From positions 186,001 to 250,000 of the forward strand of contig CAVOWQ010000010.1 in NCBI GenBank assembly GCA_963700195.1: a stretch of DNA of 64,000 bases. Direction: 5' to 3'. The DNA comes from AP-15 sp963700195 (lineage in GTDB: Bacteria > Pseudomonadota > Alphaproteobacteria > ATCC43930 > CGMCC-115725). How positions within the stretch are numbered: the first letter of the stretch is position 1; every line of letters starts with the position of its first letter. The notes beneath the pieces were generated by a model. That model was not told the DNA's origin. It searched no databases and saw only the letters and a program-made list of their open reading frames with translations. A program made the position numbers and the translations under genes. Below are positions 46,554 to 55,908 of the stretch, one piece after another.

Positions 46554-46583
46554 AGACTAAATCCCACGCTCGTTCGGCACCGG

Positions 46584-46603
46584 CTGTTAACAATAGTTAA
46601 CAG
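46584..46603. promoter_or_regulatory. Perfect AT-rich inverted repeat CTGTTAAC-AATA-GTTAACAG
   Basis: Two 8-bp arms with a 4-base spacer, 30 bases after the importer operon. It has no following U-run, so a rho-independent terminator is doubtful. A binding site for a dimeric regulator is equally possible. It lies 66 bases before the 20-bp tandem repeat. Confidence 0.5.
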
Positions 46604-46669
46604 AGTTCGCCCGGCCACCGGACCCGCCTGACCGAAGCGTCGAAAATAATGGCGAGATGTTCGCTGCTT

Positions 46670-46720
46670 TCGGATATTGTGGTATGGTGTCGGATATTGC
46701 GGTAAGATGTCGGAGATAAG
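46670..46720. repeat. Tandem 20-bp repeat, two and a half units
   Basis: The units TCGGATATTGTGGTATGGTG (46670-46689) and TCGGATATTGCGGTAAGATG (46690-46709) are followed by a partial third, TCGGAGATAAG (46710-46720). Spacing of two helical turns places the units on one DNA face. They lie about 90 bases upstream of ATG 46811, a position suited to regulator binding. Confidence 0.75.
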
Positions 46721-46810
46721 ATCCCGCGGCTTGCCTCTTGTCTGGCGGTTCTGCCGAGCTTCGCACCGAGACGCGAAACCCGGTGTGTAGTGAGAGGTCG
46801 TTAGGCAAAA

Positions 46811-47698
46811 ATGTTAAGTAGTCTTGTCCAGTCGGGCCAGGCAGCGCCGCGGCTGAACCGCGCAAGGCTGCAGCGCGCGCTACGAGTTGTTCCGGGCACT
46901 TTCGATGCCACGCCTCAGGAAGATAGGCTCCCACAGATGCCGTTCGCGCTTGCGAACGCCGGCCGCGAACCCTTGCCCCGGATGTCAGCGGAGGCACCGC
47001 GTTCCATCGGCAGCTTGCTCTACCTGGGCTCCGTCGGGCTGATCGCCGCCGGAATTGTAGCAGTCTTCTTCGGCGCCGGGTTTTCGCTGCTGGTGCCAAC
47101 CGCCGGCGGAACGATTTCCGGCTCGGCCCACCGGGTTGGCCCGGAGGCCATGTCCCCCCTACCTTCCCTCGGCAGCGTTGAGCAGCAAACATTCTTTGCT
47201 CCGGCGTCAGCACGGGAAGATGAGGACGCAGCACCGAGTTCCGCCGCCTTACCGCCGCCCACCGAAGCGCCCGCGATAACCGGAAAGGGCGACGTGCCCC
47301 ACTTGGACGGTGTGTTGGCTCCAAAGGCGGCGCCTGACACGCCCGTGGCGCCCGTCCCGGCGCCGAATTCGCCCGCCGCAATCGCTCGCGCTCAGCCGAC
47401 CTCCGCGCTCTCCAGCGCTGAAATGGTCGAGCTGTTGCACCATGGCGACTCTCTTCTGCGCAACGGCGACGTCGCTTCGGCACGCCTGTTTTACGAGCGC
47501 GCGGCCGATGCCGGTGACGGGCGGGCAGCACTGCGCCTCGGAGCGACTTTCGATCGGGAGTTTCTCGGTCGCCTCGGCCTTGGTAAGCTGCAAGCCGATG
47601 CGGCCGAGGCCCAATCTTGGTATAGTCGTGCTCGCGACCTTGGCGCGGTCGACGCCAAAGGTCAGCTGAACAGCCTTGAGACAAGACAGGGGAGGTAG
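46811..47698 (+). CDS. Single-pass membrane protein with C-terminal SEL1/TPR-like repeats
   Basis: A 295-residue protein. Residues 1-65 are a cytoplasmic N-terminus, about 66-92 a membrane helix ('LLYLGSVGLIAAGIVAVFFG'), and 95-200 a Pro/Ala-rich periplasmic linker. The last 95 residues hold SEL1/TPR-type helices: 'MVELLHHGDSLLRNGDVASA', 'LFYERAADAGDGRAALRLGA' and 'AEAQSWYSRARDLGAVDAKG'. Similar proteins in Bradyrhizobium-like bacteria are uncharacterised. It precedes the first TAXI gene by six bases and is probably co-transcribed with it, which may point to a shared envelope function. Confidence 0.75.
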   Translation: MLSSLVQSGQAAPRLNRARLQRALRVVPGTFDATPQEDRLPQMPFALANAGREPLPRMSAEAPRSIGSLLYLGSVGLIAAGIVAVFFGAGFSLLVPTAGGTISGSAHRVGPEAMSPLPSLGSVEQQTFFAPASAREDEDAAPSSAALPPPTEAPAITGKGDVPHLDGVLAPKAAPDTPVAPVPAPNSPAAIARAQPTSALSSAEMVELLHHGDSLLRNGDVASARLFYERAADAGDGRAALRLGATFDREFLGRLGLGKLQADAAEAQSWYSRARDLGAVDAKGQLNSLETRQGR

Positions 47699-47704
47699 CT
47701 CCCA

Positions 47705-48829
47705 ATGAAGCGTTGGACCGTTGCAGCAACAATCATTTTCATCTTGGTTTTGCCGATCGCCCTGCCGGCGCTCGCGAAGACCGCGGGGCCGCCTCCCGAA
47801 GCCGGTGTGGTGAACCGGGGTGTCGTCGAGCTCGAGACGGCCCGCGCCGCCGGAATCTCGGTGCGGATCGCCGAGGATCTCGCAAACGTGATCGACGACG
47901 GGGCGACGCGGCGGGTATTGCCGGTCATCGGCAAAGGGACCCTGCAGAACATCACCGATCTCAAGCTGCTCCGCGGCATCGACATGGCGATCCTACAGAC
48001 GGATGTGCTCGATTATGCGCGGCAGCAAAACCTGTTTCCCGGCATAGAGACTTGGGCGACCTATATCACCAAGCTCTATAACGAGGAGTTCCACCTCCTC
48101 GCGCGGCAAGACATCAAATCGGTTGCGGACCTGGCAAATCAGAAGGTCAACGTCGATCTGCGCGGTGCCGGAACGGCGATTACAGCGGCGCGGCTCTTCG
48201 AACTTTTGAACATCCCGGCCGCGGTGACAAACGATGACCAGGAAGTGGCGCTCGACAAGCTGCGCCGGGGTGAAATTGCCGCGATGGCATTCGTCGCCGG
48301 CAAACCGGCGCCGATCTTCCGCAACCTGAATGCCTCTGACGGCCTTCACTTCCTTGCCATTCCTCTCAACCCTGCGGTAACCGCGAGCTATGTCCCGACC
48401 CGGCTCACCGCCGCGGATTATCCGGGGGTGGTGCCGCAAGACCAAGCCGTCGACACCGTCGCGGTGGGTGCCGTGTTGGTCGCCGCCAACCTCCAGCAGG
48501 GGACCGAGCGCTATCGCAATCTGGTCAATTTCGTCGAAGCATTCTTCACCGGCTTTCCGTCACTGCTCGATCCGGGGCACCACCCGAAATGGCACGAAGT
48601 GAGCATCACCGCGGAACTCCCGGGCTGGCGGCGCTTCCCACCCGCTGAGCAATGGCTGCAAAGGAACACGCAAGTGGCGGCCGCGCCAAACCTGCAGGAT
48701 CTCCGGTCGATATTCTCGCGCTTCATCGACGAGCGGCAGCAAGCCTCCGGCGGCGCGCCGCTCACCCCGGAACAAAAGAACGAGCTGTTCGGGCAATTCG
48801 AGCTCTGGCAAAAGGGGCAGGCGCGGTAA
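47705..48829 (+). CDS. TAXI-family solute-binding protein (first copy)
   Basis: A 374-residue secreted protein with a signal peptide ('TIIFILVLPIALPALA', cleavage near residue 24). The TAXI core has 'MAILQTDVLDYARQQNLFPG', 'VADLANQKVNVDLRGAGTAI' and 'ALDKLRRGEIAAMAFVAGKP'. After the core it carries a 60-residue tail ending 'LTPEQKNELFGQFELWQKG', a motif that recurs in the second TAXI protein. TAXI proteins normally feed TRAP permeases, but no TRAP membrane gene is in the window. It follows the SEL1/TPR gene with GGGGAGG upstream, and 39 bases later comes a family-5 binding-protein gene. The ligand is unknown. Confidence 0.85.
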   Translation: MKRWTVAATIIFILVLPIALPALAKTAGPPPEAGVVNRGVVELETARAAGISVRIAEDLANVIDDGATRRVLPVIGKGTLQNITDLKLLRGIDMAILQTDVLDYARQQNLFPGIETWATYITKLYNEEFHLLARQDIKSVADLANQKVNVDLRGAGTAITAARLFELLNIPAAVTNDDQEVALDKLRRGEIAAMAFVAGKPAPIFRNLNASDGLHFLAIPLNPAVTASYVPTRLTAADYPGVVPQDQAVDTVAVGAVLVAANLQQGTERYRNLVNFVEAFFTGFPSLLDPGHHPKWHEVSITAELPGWRRFPPAEQWLQRNTQVAAAPNLQDLRSIFSRFIDERQQASGGAPLTPEQKNELFGQFELWQKGQAR

Positions 48830-48868
48830 GGCGCTGCTCGGTTCCAGCTCTCGTTGGCGGTTTTGCAA

Positions 48869-50491
48869 ATGAATCAGTGCGCCGGATCTTCGACCGGGCC
48901 CCTATGGCGCCGGATCGCAATCGCGCTCGCTGCTGCTGTTGCCGCGATCTCCGCCTCGCCTCATAGCGCGGCTGCCGCCGAGCCCGACGCGAAGCGCGGT
49001 GGCACTCTCGAATTCGCCGTCCTGGTCGAACCCGGCAATTACGATTGCCACGGCAACATATCCTTCGCCTTCTTGCACCCGATCGCGCCGCATTACTCGA
49101 CCCTCCTCAAATTCGACGCGCCTAACTATCCGCAAATTGTCGGCGACTTGGCGGAATCGTGGAATGTGTCGCCCGACCGTCTCACTTATACCTTCAAGCT
49201 GCGGCCCAATATTCTCTTCCACGACAGCTCGAAGCTGACCTCGGCCGACGTGAAGGCGAGCTACGAGCGCATCGTCCATCCGCCCCCCGGGGTCGTCTCG
49301 GCGCGCAAGGTGGATTACGCGGCGATAGCGAGCATCGACACGCCCGACCCGCGGACCGTCGTCTTTCATCTGCAATGGCCGGAGGCGGCGATGCTGGCCA
49401 ATTTCGCCTCGCCGTGGAACTGCATCTACAGCGCCGCCAAACTCGCCGAGGATCCCCAGTTTCCCAAGACCCACATTCTCGGCACCGGGCCGTTCGTCTT
49501 TGCCGAACACGTCAAGGGCCAATTCTGGCGAGGCGTGCGCTGGGACAAATATTTCCAACCCGGCAAACCCTATCTCGACGGCTACCGCGCCGACTTCATG
49601 ACCGGAGCCGCTGTAATGTCCGGCTACAAGAGCGGGCACATCGCGGCCGAGTTTCGCGGCGTCACGCCGGTTCAGCGCGACGAGCTTGCCGAGGCTCTGG
49701 GTGACCGCATAGAGGTCAGCGAAAGCCCGTGGCTCTCTAATCTGCTGGTTTCCTTCAATAGCAAGCGCCCCCCGTTCAATGACGTGCGGGTGCGCCGCGC
49801 GTTGTCGCTCGCCATCGACCGGTGGGGCGCCGCGGCAAAATTACAAAACACGACCTTCCTCAAATATGTCGGCGGGGTCATGCGCCCCGGCTCCAGCATG
49901 GCAACACCGGAAGCGGAGCTGGTCAAAATACCCGGTTTCTCGCGAGATATCGCCGCCTCTCGGGACGAAGCGAAACGGCTTCTCGCGGAAGCCGGGGTTC
50001 ACGACCTCAAGCTGACCGTGATGGTCCGCGATATTCCGATGCCGCATTATGCCGGCGCCGACCTGCTGACCGAGAGCTGGCGTCAGATCGGGGTCACGAC
50101 AACCCAGGACCGGCGCAACATCTGGGACTGGCAAAAAGTCATCGACAGCGGCGATTTCGACGTGGCCCTCGATTTTTCGGGCGACTTCTACGACGACCCG
50201 ACGATCCAGCTGACCAAGTTCGTGTCGCACGATCTCTCGCCGGTCAATTATTCCTACGCGACCGACCGCTTTCTCGACGCCCTTTACATCGGCCAGGCGG
50301 TCACCAGCGATCCGCGGCAGCGGGCGAAAATCGTCCGCGACTTCGAACGCCATGCCTTGACCGAAGCCAATACGGTTCCGCTGCTGTGGTGGAACCGGAT
50401 CGTCGCCACCTCGGCCACACTGAAGGGCTGGAGCATCACGCCGAGCCACTTTATCGGCCAGGATCTGACCGATGTCTGGCTCGAACATTGA
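48869..50491 (+). CDS. ABC transporter family-5 substrate-binding protein
   Basis: A 540-residue periplasmic binding protein from ATG 48869; TTG 48854 opens the frame. The signal peptide is 'RIAIALAAAVAAISASP' ending AAAA. The core has 'RGGTLEFAVLVEPGNYDC', 'IVGDLAESWNVSPDRLTYTF', 'LRPNILFHDSSKLTSADVKA', 'ILGTGPFVFAEHVKG' and 'FNDVRVRRALSLAIDRW', the standard SBP_bac_5 order. It would bind peptides, opines or similar amines for the importer whose membrane and ATPase genes end 2.3 kb upstream. The adjacent zinc alcohol dehydrogenase may act on the imported compound. Confidence 0.9.
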   Translation: MNQCAGSSTGPLWRRIAIALAAAVAAISASPHSAAAAEPDAKRGGTLEFAVLVEPGNYDCHGNISFAFLHPIAPHYSTLLKFDAPNYPQIVGDLAESWNVSPDRLTYTFKLRPNILFHDSSKLTSADVKASYERIVHPPPGVVSARKVDYAAIASIDTPDPRTVVFHLQWPEAAMLANFASPWNCIYSAAKLAEDPQFPKTHILGTGPFVFAEHVKGQFWRGVRWDKYFQPGKPYLDGYRADFMTGAAVMSGYKSGHIAAEFRGVTPVQRDELAEALGDRIEVSESPWLSNLLVSFNSKRPPFNDVRVRRALSLAIDRWGAAAKLQNTTFLKYVGGVMRPGSSMATPEAELVKIPGFSRDIAASRDEAKRLLAEAGVHDLKLTVMVRDIPMPHYAGADLLTESWRQIGVTTTQDRRNIWDWQKVIDSGDFDVALDFSGDFYDDPTIQLTKFVSHDLSPVNYSYATDRFLDALYIGQAVTSDPRQRAKIVRDFERHALTEANTVPLLWWNRIVATSATLKGWSITPSHFIGQDLTDVWLEH

Positions 50492-50525
50492 TATGATTGA
50501 GCCCCGCCCGTATCGGAGCTTCACC

Positions 50526-51635
50526 ATGAACCACGACCGTGCCAACGAATACCCGATCCCCGAGACGATGAAGGCCTGGGTGCTCGGCAGCCCGGAGGAG
50601 CTCGCGCTCGTCGAAAAGCCAGTGCCCGAGCCCGGCCCGGCCGAGGTGCTGGTGCGGGTCGACGCGATCGCGGTCTGCGCAACCGATATCGAGATCATCA
50701 AGCACGGCGTGCCGGCCATGGTCGATGGCGAGCTGCCGTTCAATCGCGGCTTCACTCCGGGCCATGAATATATGGGGACGATCGTGCGGCTCGGGCCCAC
50801 GGTCGACGAATTCCAGATCGGCGACCGCATCGCGGTCGAGGTGCATGCGGGGTGCGGCCGCTGTCCGCGCTGCCGCGAAGGCATGTACACCTCCTGCCTC
50901 AATTACGGCTGGCGCGAGAAGGGGCACCGCGCCAATGGCTTCAGCACCGATGGCGGTTTTGCCGAATACGCCATCAACAACATCAACACGATGGTTCACG
51001 TCCCCGACGATATGAGCGACGAGGAGGCGACGTTGATCGTCACCTCCGGCACGGCGATGTACGGGCTCGATGTGATGGGCGGGATCATCGCCGGCGAGGC
51101 GGTCGTCGTCACCGGCCCGGGGCCGATCGGCTTGATGGGCGTCGGGGTCGCCAAGGCGCTCGGAGCGCAACCGGTGATCCTCACAGGCACGCGCGATCGC
51201 CGCCTCGAGATGGGCAGGCGGCTTGGCGCGGACGAGGTGGTCAACGTCAACAGCGAGGACCCGGTCGAGGCCGTGCAGCGCATCACTCGCGGCAAGGGCG
51301 TCCAGTACGTGCTCGAATGCTCGGGCGCCCCCGATGCCCTCAACGAAGCGGCAAGGATGGTCAATCGCGGCGGGCGGATCTGCCTCGCCGCCTTTCCGGC
51401 AGAGCCGGTGCCGGTAGATCTCGCCCACCTCGTGCGCAACAACATTTACGTCTTCGGCATCCGCGGCGAAGGCAGGAGCGCGACTCACCGCGCGGCCGCG
51501 CTAATGGCGCAGAAGCGCTTCGACGCGAAGATGATCCACACCCACACCTTCCCGCTCGCCGAAGTGCCGACCGCGATCCGCTATGCCCGAGACCGGGTCG
51601 ACGACGCGATCAAGGTCGTCGTCCGGATGCGCTGA
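50526..51635 (+). CDS. Zinc-dependent alcohol dehydrogenase (MDR family)
   Basis: A 369-residue medium-chain dehydrogenase from ATG 50526, chosen for GGAG seven bases upstream over ATG 50493. Catalytic zinc ligands are Cys in 'AVCATDIEI' and His-Glu in 'FTPGHEYMGTIV'. The structural zinc lobe has all four Cys in 'CGRCPRCREGMYTSC'. The Rossmann motif is 'VVTGPGPIGLMGVGVAKALG', followed by 'GTRDRRLEMGRRLGA', where an Arg after the second strand could favour NADP. It resembles sorbitol or threonine dehydrogenases. It directly follows the family-5 binding-protein gene, which suggests oxidation of an imported hydroxyl compound. Confidence 0.92.
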   Translation: MNHDRANEYPIPETMKAWVLGSPEELALVEKPVPEPGPAEVLVRVDAIAVCATDIEIIKHGVPAMVDGELPFNRGFTPGHEYMGTIVRLGPTVDEFQIGDRIAVEVHAGCGRCPRCREGMYTSCLNYGWREKGHRANGFSTDGGFAEYAINNINTMVHVPDDMSDEEATLIVTSGTAMYGLDVMGGIIAGEAVVVTGPGPIGLMGVGVAKALGAQPVILTGTRDRRLEMGRRLGADEVVNVNSEDPVEAVQRITRGKGVQYVLECSGAPDALNEAARMVNRGGRICLAAFPAEPVPVDLAHLVRNNIYVFGIRGEGRSATHRAAALMAQKRFDAKMIHTHTFPLAEVPTAIRYARDRVDDAIKVVVRMR

Positions 51636-51648
51636 CCCGCCCTGAAGC

Positions 51649-51688
51649 GCTGCGCCACTGGCCCGGTCATCACTGGCCGGGACGCAGC
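51649..51688 (+). terminator. Possible imperfect hairpin after the alcohol dehydrogenase gene
   Basis: GCTGCG (51649-51654) pairs with CGCAGC (51683-51688), and inside, CCCGG pairs with CCGGG across a 10-base loop, with an unequal internal bulge. No U-run follows, so it may only be a 3' end stabiliser. The rest of the gap up to 51909 is AT-rich and probably holds the promoter for the second TAXI gene. Confidence 0.3.
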
Positions 51689-51909
51689 GGTCGCTAAGGC
51701 CAAGCTGCTGATTGCCCTTAAGATTTGCGCTCTCGGGCCAAATATTATTCATAAAGCATTGTTTTTGGCATAACGTGGGGCTCGCCTACTTTATTAACGA
51801 TGATTTTCAGTTTATTACTTGGACTTACAGTAGTCCTGAGATTGGGCGGGAACTTTTTCACCGTGTAATCGTTCGAAGGACGAGATCAACAATCCACGGG
51901 AGCTCGGTA

Positions 51910-53184
51910 GTGGATAGACATTTAAGTGTCATCCGAGCTGTATTAGTGGCATTCTGTGGTCTGCTTGCGGCAACACCAGTTTGGGCCGAGCCACTTCAGG
52001 AGGATCAATTTCAAACCGACCTACTTCGGGACGACGGACCTCAGCCTAAACACGAGAAGCGGGTGGCACATCGGGTGGACCCGGCGGTCCAATTACGCCA
52101 CGCGATGCGCGACGAGATAAACTCCGGACTCGTCGGCATTGTGTCCGAAGGCACCGACTACACCGCCGATCTTGCGCTCGCTCTCGCCAGCAAACAGAGC
52201 CACTTGCGGCTGCTGCCGATCGCCGGAGCCGGAGCACTGCAGGATGCCAAGGATGTGATGTTCGCTCGCGGCGTCGATTTTGCCATCCTGCAAACCGACG
52301 TGCTCGATGAAATCCAGCGCAAGCCGCCTTTTACGGGGGTTGAGAATTACCTGAGATACGTGACGAGGCTCTACGATCAAGAGCTCCATGTGCTGGCCGG
52401 TCCAGATGTCCAGTCGATCGAAGATCTCGGGGGCAAAAAGGTTAATTTCGGGCTCCGCGACAGCGGAACTTCTACGACTGCGACAGCTGTCTTCCGTTCC
52501 CTCGGGGTTGAGCCTGATGTCACGAACCTCCCCACTCCGCTCGCCCTAGATAAGCTCAGGCGAGGAGAAATTTCCGCGTTGGCTTATGTAGCCACGAAGC
52601 CATCACGACTATTCCAAGACATCAGACCGGATGAATACCTCCACTTTTTGCCCATCACTAAGAATATGATCTCAAATTATACAGCAACAACTATAACCTC
52701 TAATGATTATCCGGAACTCGTGTCGAAAGACGCGCCGGTCCAGACCGTGTCGGTCGGAACCGTTCTGGTCGCGTATAACTGGCCCTCAAAATCCGAACGG
52801 TATCAGCGAGTGGATCGCTTCGTTCAAGCTTTCTTTGCCAACCTCAAAGACATAAAAGCCCGCCGGCCGAAATGGCGCGAGTTCGACATCACCGCTTCAG
52901 TCGCGGGATGGACCCGGTTCCCGCCTGCCGAGCAATGGTTGAAGAAGGCTGGATTGAACCCCGAGCCCAACAAAGCGACAGCGCAAGAGCAGGTTCCTCT
53001 CGATCCGAAAAAGCGAGATGCCCTGTTCCGAGAGTTCGCTGAATACCAGAGAACGCCCCGCCCCAAGAATGCGACAATGAACCTCGATTCAAACCAGCGC
53101 GACGAGCTGTTTCGAGAGTTTGCCCAATATCGGAAACAGAGACACGTGATCATCGCTTACCGCGACGCAGCTGAGCATCATTGA
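51910..53184 (+). CDS. TAXI-family solute-binding protein (second copy) with duplicated tail motif
   Basis: The start GTG 51910 has GGGAGC seven bases upstream and opens directly into a signal peptide ('VIRAVLVAFCGLLAATPVWA'), giving 424 residues. The core parallels the first TAXI protein: 'VDFAILQTDVLDEIQRKPPF', 'IEDLGGKKVNFGLRDSGTST', 'ALDKLRRGEISALAYVATKP'. The tail carries two copies of one motif, 'LDPKKRDALFREFAEYQR' and 'LDSNQRDELFREFAQYRK', each like the single copy ending the first protein. There is no TRAP permease nearby. The two genes are paralogues separated by the binding-protein and dehydrogenase genes. Confidence 0.85.
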   Translation: MDRHLSVIRAVLVAFCGLLAATPVWAEPLQEDQFQTDLLRDDGPQPKHEKRVAHRVDPAVQLRHAMRDEINSGLVGIVSEGTDYTADLALALASKQSHLRLLPIAGAGALQDAKDVMFARGVDFAILQTDVLDEIQRKPPFTGVENYLRYVTRLYDQELHVLAGPDVQSIEDLGGKKVNFGLRDSGTSTTATAVFRSLGVEPDVTNLPTPLALDKLRRGEISALAYVATKPSRLFQDIRPDEYLHFLPITKNMISNYTATTITSNDYPELVSKDAPVQTVSVGTVLVAYNWPSKSERYQRVDRFVQAFFANLKDIKARRPKWREFDITASVAGWTRFPPAEQWLKKAGLNPEPNKATAQEQVPLDPKKRDALFREFAEYQRTPRPKNATMNLDSNQRDELFREFAQYRKQRHVIIAYRDAAEHH

Positions 53185-54090
53185 TCGGGGAAGCCGGCCC
53201 GGCGCAATCCGACGTTCAGCGTCTTCACCTCTAGCGCCTGATATCGCGGATTGGTGAGCCAACGGTTCTCGGCCCGCATCCGGGCCAATGATTTGATAGC
53301 TGGCTTTAGTCGTATCGACTCTGCGAGTGCTGATTTCGCCTTGTCGAGATCGTCCTTCAGGCCGTAGGCGCCAGCCAGATAAAGATACGGCACCCACAAT
53401 CGGGGATTAGCGGCACGCGCGGTTTGCAGCAGATCGATCGCTTGGTCCACCCGGCCCAACAAAAGCTGACAGGTACCCAAGGCCCAATAGGCAATGGCGA
53501 GGTTGGGGTCATTCGGCGCAAGCCGGATCGCCTGCTCGAGTGGCGCTATGCCGGCTTCCGGTTCACCCAGGAACAAGCGTGTTTCGCCGAGATGAAGTTG
53601 GGCTCGGGTGTTGGTTGGGTCCAGAGAAATCGCCGTCTCGAATTCGCTCTGGGCCTCGGGCAACCGGTTCTGCATCTGGCGAAGAACCCCGAGCGTAAAA
53701 TGAGCCGCCGCCCGGTTCGAGACAGTTCCCCCATCAAGGGCTTCCGTCAATATGTTCTCGGCCCGCGGCAAGTCTTCCTGCAGCACAGGAGACCATCCAT
53801 CCGCTAATTTGGTAGACAGGATCGAGGCAAGGCCAATCCGTGCTTCGGTGGATCGCGAATCCAATTCAAAGGCTTGCTCGAAATTGCGGCGAGCGTCCTG
53901 CCATCTCACCGCGGAATAAGGGCGATAATACAACCCCCACCCGCGTGCTGATCAAATCACGGACGGTCGGATCAAGCTGCTCCCTTTCCTCAGCCACCGG
54001 CGAGGTTTGACTTGAGGTGACCTGTCGTTGTTCTGGTTCGAGTGCTTGTTGCCCCCGTTGAAGTTCGGCGGATTTCGGCGGATTGTCCGC
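53178..54090 (-). CDS. TPR-repeat protein, frameshifted; N-terminus unresolved
   Basis: The clear part (up to about 53933) has six TPR units, for example 'ARRNFEQAFELDSRSTEARI', 'PEAQSEFETAISLDPTNTRA', 'PLEQAIRLAPNDPNLAIAYW' and 'AIDLLQTARAANPRLWVPYL'. Removing one A near 53945 joins 'EQLDPTVRDLIS' to 'RGWGLYYRPYSAV', extending it upstream into a Gln/Glu/Ser-rich, low-complexity segment whose start codon I cannot place. The shape resembles the C-terminal TPR half of adenylate-cyclase-like or winged-helix sensor proteins. It overlaps the end of the second TAXI gene by seven bases on the opposite strand. The upstream limit given is approximate. Confidence 0.6.
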
Positions 54091-54186
54091 TGTCTCAGCA
54101 CGAGATGCCGACGCTGCGCGTTGAAACCGCAGGCGGTTCCGGTGACGCGGCGCCCGCTCGGGTATCAGCTGGCGGCATTGAAGGGG

Positions 54187-55908
54187 CTACGAGTGCCGGC
54201 TTCTCGGCGCCGCCAGGACGTGACGGCTCCTCGCTGCCGCAGCAGGGGTCGGGTTCTTGTCGAGCCAAACATCCTCCATGCGCCAACCGTTGAACAGGCT
54301 GTTGACCATGATCGTCAGCCCCTTCAGCTGGGGTTGCCAGCATGTTGCGAAGCGGTTGTGGAAAAGGATCGGCCGAGCACCGTCCTCCTGCAGCTTTTTG
54401 TCGATTTCGAAGACGAGGCCGCGGCGCTTCTCCTGATCCCGCTCCATCGATTGCTGGTCGAACAGCTTGTCGAGTTGGGGATTGCAGTAGCCGGTGTAAT
54501 TACGGTCCGAGCCGCAGGCATAATTTTCGTAGAACTGCGCGTCTGGGTCGTCGACCCCGAGGCCGGTCAGATTTAGCCCTATCTTATAATCCTTGCGGTA
54601 AACCTTGGGAAACCAGGTGGCGCTTTCGACTGTTTCAAGTTCAGCGTCAATGTATACCTCCCGGAGCTGATCGATCAGAATGACGGCGGGATCGCGAAAT
54701 GGTGGGGTGTTGCGGACGGAAACCTTGACGGCGAGCCGTTTGTCGGGTCCGTAGCCGGCCTTCTCCATGATTTTGCGGGCTTCTTCGCGGTTCTTGCCGA
54801 TATCGGGACCGTAGCCCGGCAATGTCCTCAGCATTTCGACCGGCATCCCCCACACGCCTTGCGGCGGCGGCTGCATGGCACCGCCAATATCGCCATGCCC
54901 CTCGGCGAGAATGTCGATAAAGCTCTTGCGGTCGAGCGCAAGGGCCATTGCCCGGCGTATCTCCGGATTATCGAACGGCGCTGCGTCGCGGTTCACGATC
55001 AGATTGGTGCTTTGGTTTGCCGGCTGCAGTTCGCAGACCGCCTGCGGCGCCTCTTTCTGTACATCTTTCATCAGCGGCACGGTTAGGCCGAACGGGAAGG
55101 TCAGATCGAACTTGCCAGCGACGAAGCCGAGAATCGCCGTCGAGCGATTCGGGATTATCGTCCATTCAATACCGTCGAGGTAGGGGCGCCCCTCCTTCCA
55201 GTACTGTTCGTTCCGTACGAGCTTGATGGATTCGTTCGGCTTGTAGGAGACGAATTTGAACGGTCCGGTGCCGATCGGGTGCTGTCGCATCTCCGAGGCC
55301 GGAACGTGACACGGATAAACCGGCGAATAGCCCGAGGCGAGCAGGGCAATAAAGGCCGGCTGCGGCCTCTTCAAATGGAACGTCACCGTGTCGTCTGTGG
55401 CGCTGACCGAATCCAGGTTGCGGTACCAAGACTTGCGCGGGTTGGTGCGCAGCTTGTCCGCACTCTTGCCCAGGATCAGGTCCCAGGTGCATTTGACGTC
55501 CGCGGCGGTGAAGGGCTTGCCGTCGTGCCAGCTCACTCCCTGCCGGAGCTGAAAGGTCAGCGCGGTCATATCGGCATTCCACGACCACTTGGTCGCCAGA
55601 TCGGGCTCGATCGTGTCGATCCGGTTCTGCGGCACGTCCTGTCTAAAGAGAACCAGGTTGTTGAAGACGGCCATCATCGGATTCTGGGCCGAATTGAACG
55701 CCTCCTCGTGGATCGACATGCTCGCAGGACTGTCGTATTGGAAAACTCGGAGCACACCGCCGCGTTTTTGCGCCGATGCCGACGCCGACTCGATCGGCTT
55801 GTCCGGGGAGGCGGCCGGGTGATCGAACCGGGCGATACCGGTCGCCACGATTATCGCTACGATAATCGCCGCCAAAATAACACCAACTGCCAAGGTCCGC
55901 AGATTCAT
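54187..55908 (-). CDS. ABC transporter family-5 substrate-binding protein
   Basis: A 573-residue binding protein. The first 23 residues are an uncleaved-looking helix ('AVGVILAAIIVAIIVATGIA'), so it may be membrane-anchored. Core features are 'RGGVLRVFQYDSPASMSIHE', 'LTFQLRQGVSWHDGKPFTAA', 'HPIGTGPFKFVSYKPNESI' and 'FDNPEIRRAMALALDRKSF'. 'YENYACGSDRNYTGYCNPQL' is typical of the peptide/opine group. Its start overlaps the end of a small upstream frame as ATGA. It is a second candidate partner for the importer at 42.5-46.5 kb, or an orphan. Confidence 0.9.
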   Translation of the reverse strand: MNLRTLAVGVILAAIIVAIIVATGIARFDHPAASPDKPIESASASAQKRGGVLRVFQYDSPASMSIHEEAFNSAQNPMMAVFNNLVLFRQDVPQNRIDTIEPDLATKWSWNADMTALTFQLRQGVSWHDGKPFTAADVKCTWDLILGKSADKLRTNPRKSWYRNLDSVSATDDTVTFHLKRPQPAFIALLASGYSPVYPCHVPASEMRQHPIGTGPFKFVSYKPNESIKLVRNEQYWKEGRPYLDGIEWTIIPNRSTAILGFVAGKFDLTFPFGLTVPLMKDVQKEAPQAVCELQPANQSTNLIVNRDAAPFDNPEIRRAMALALDRKSFIDILAEGHGDIGGAMQPPPQGVWGMPVEMLRTLPGYGPDIGKNREEARKIMEKAGYGPDKRLAVKVSVRNTPPFRDPAVILIDQLREVYIDAELETVESATWFPKVYRKDYKIGLNLTGLGVDDPDAQFYENYACGSDRNYTGYCNPQLDKLFDQQSMERDQEKRRGLVFEIDKKLQEDGARPILFHNRFATCWQPQLKGLTIMVNSLFNGWRMEDVWLDKNPTPAAAARSRHVLAAPRSRHS

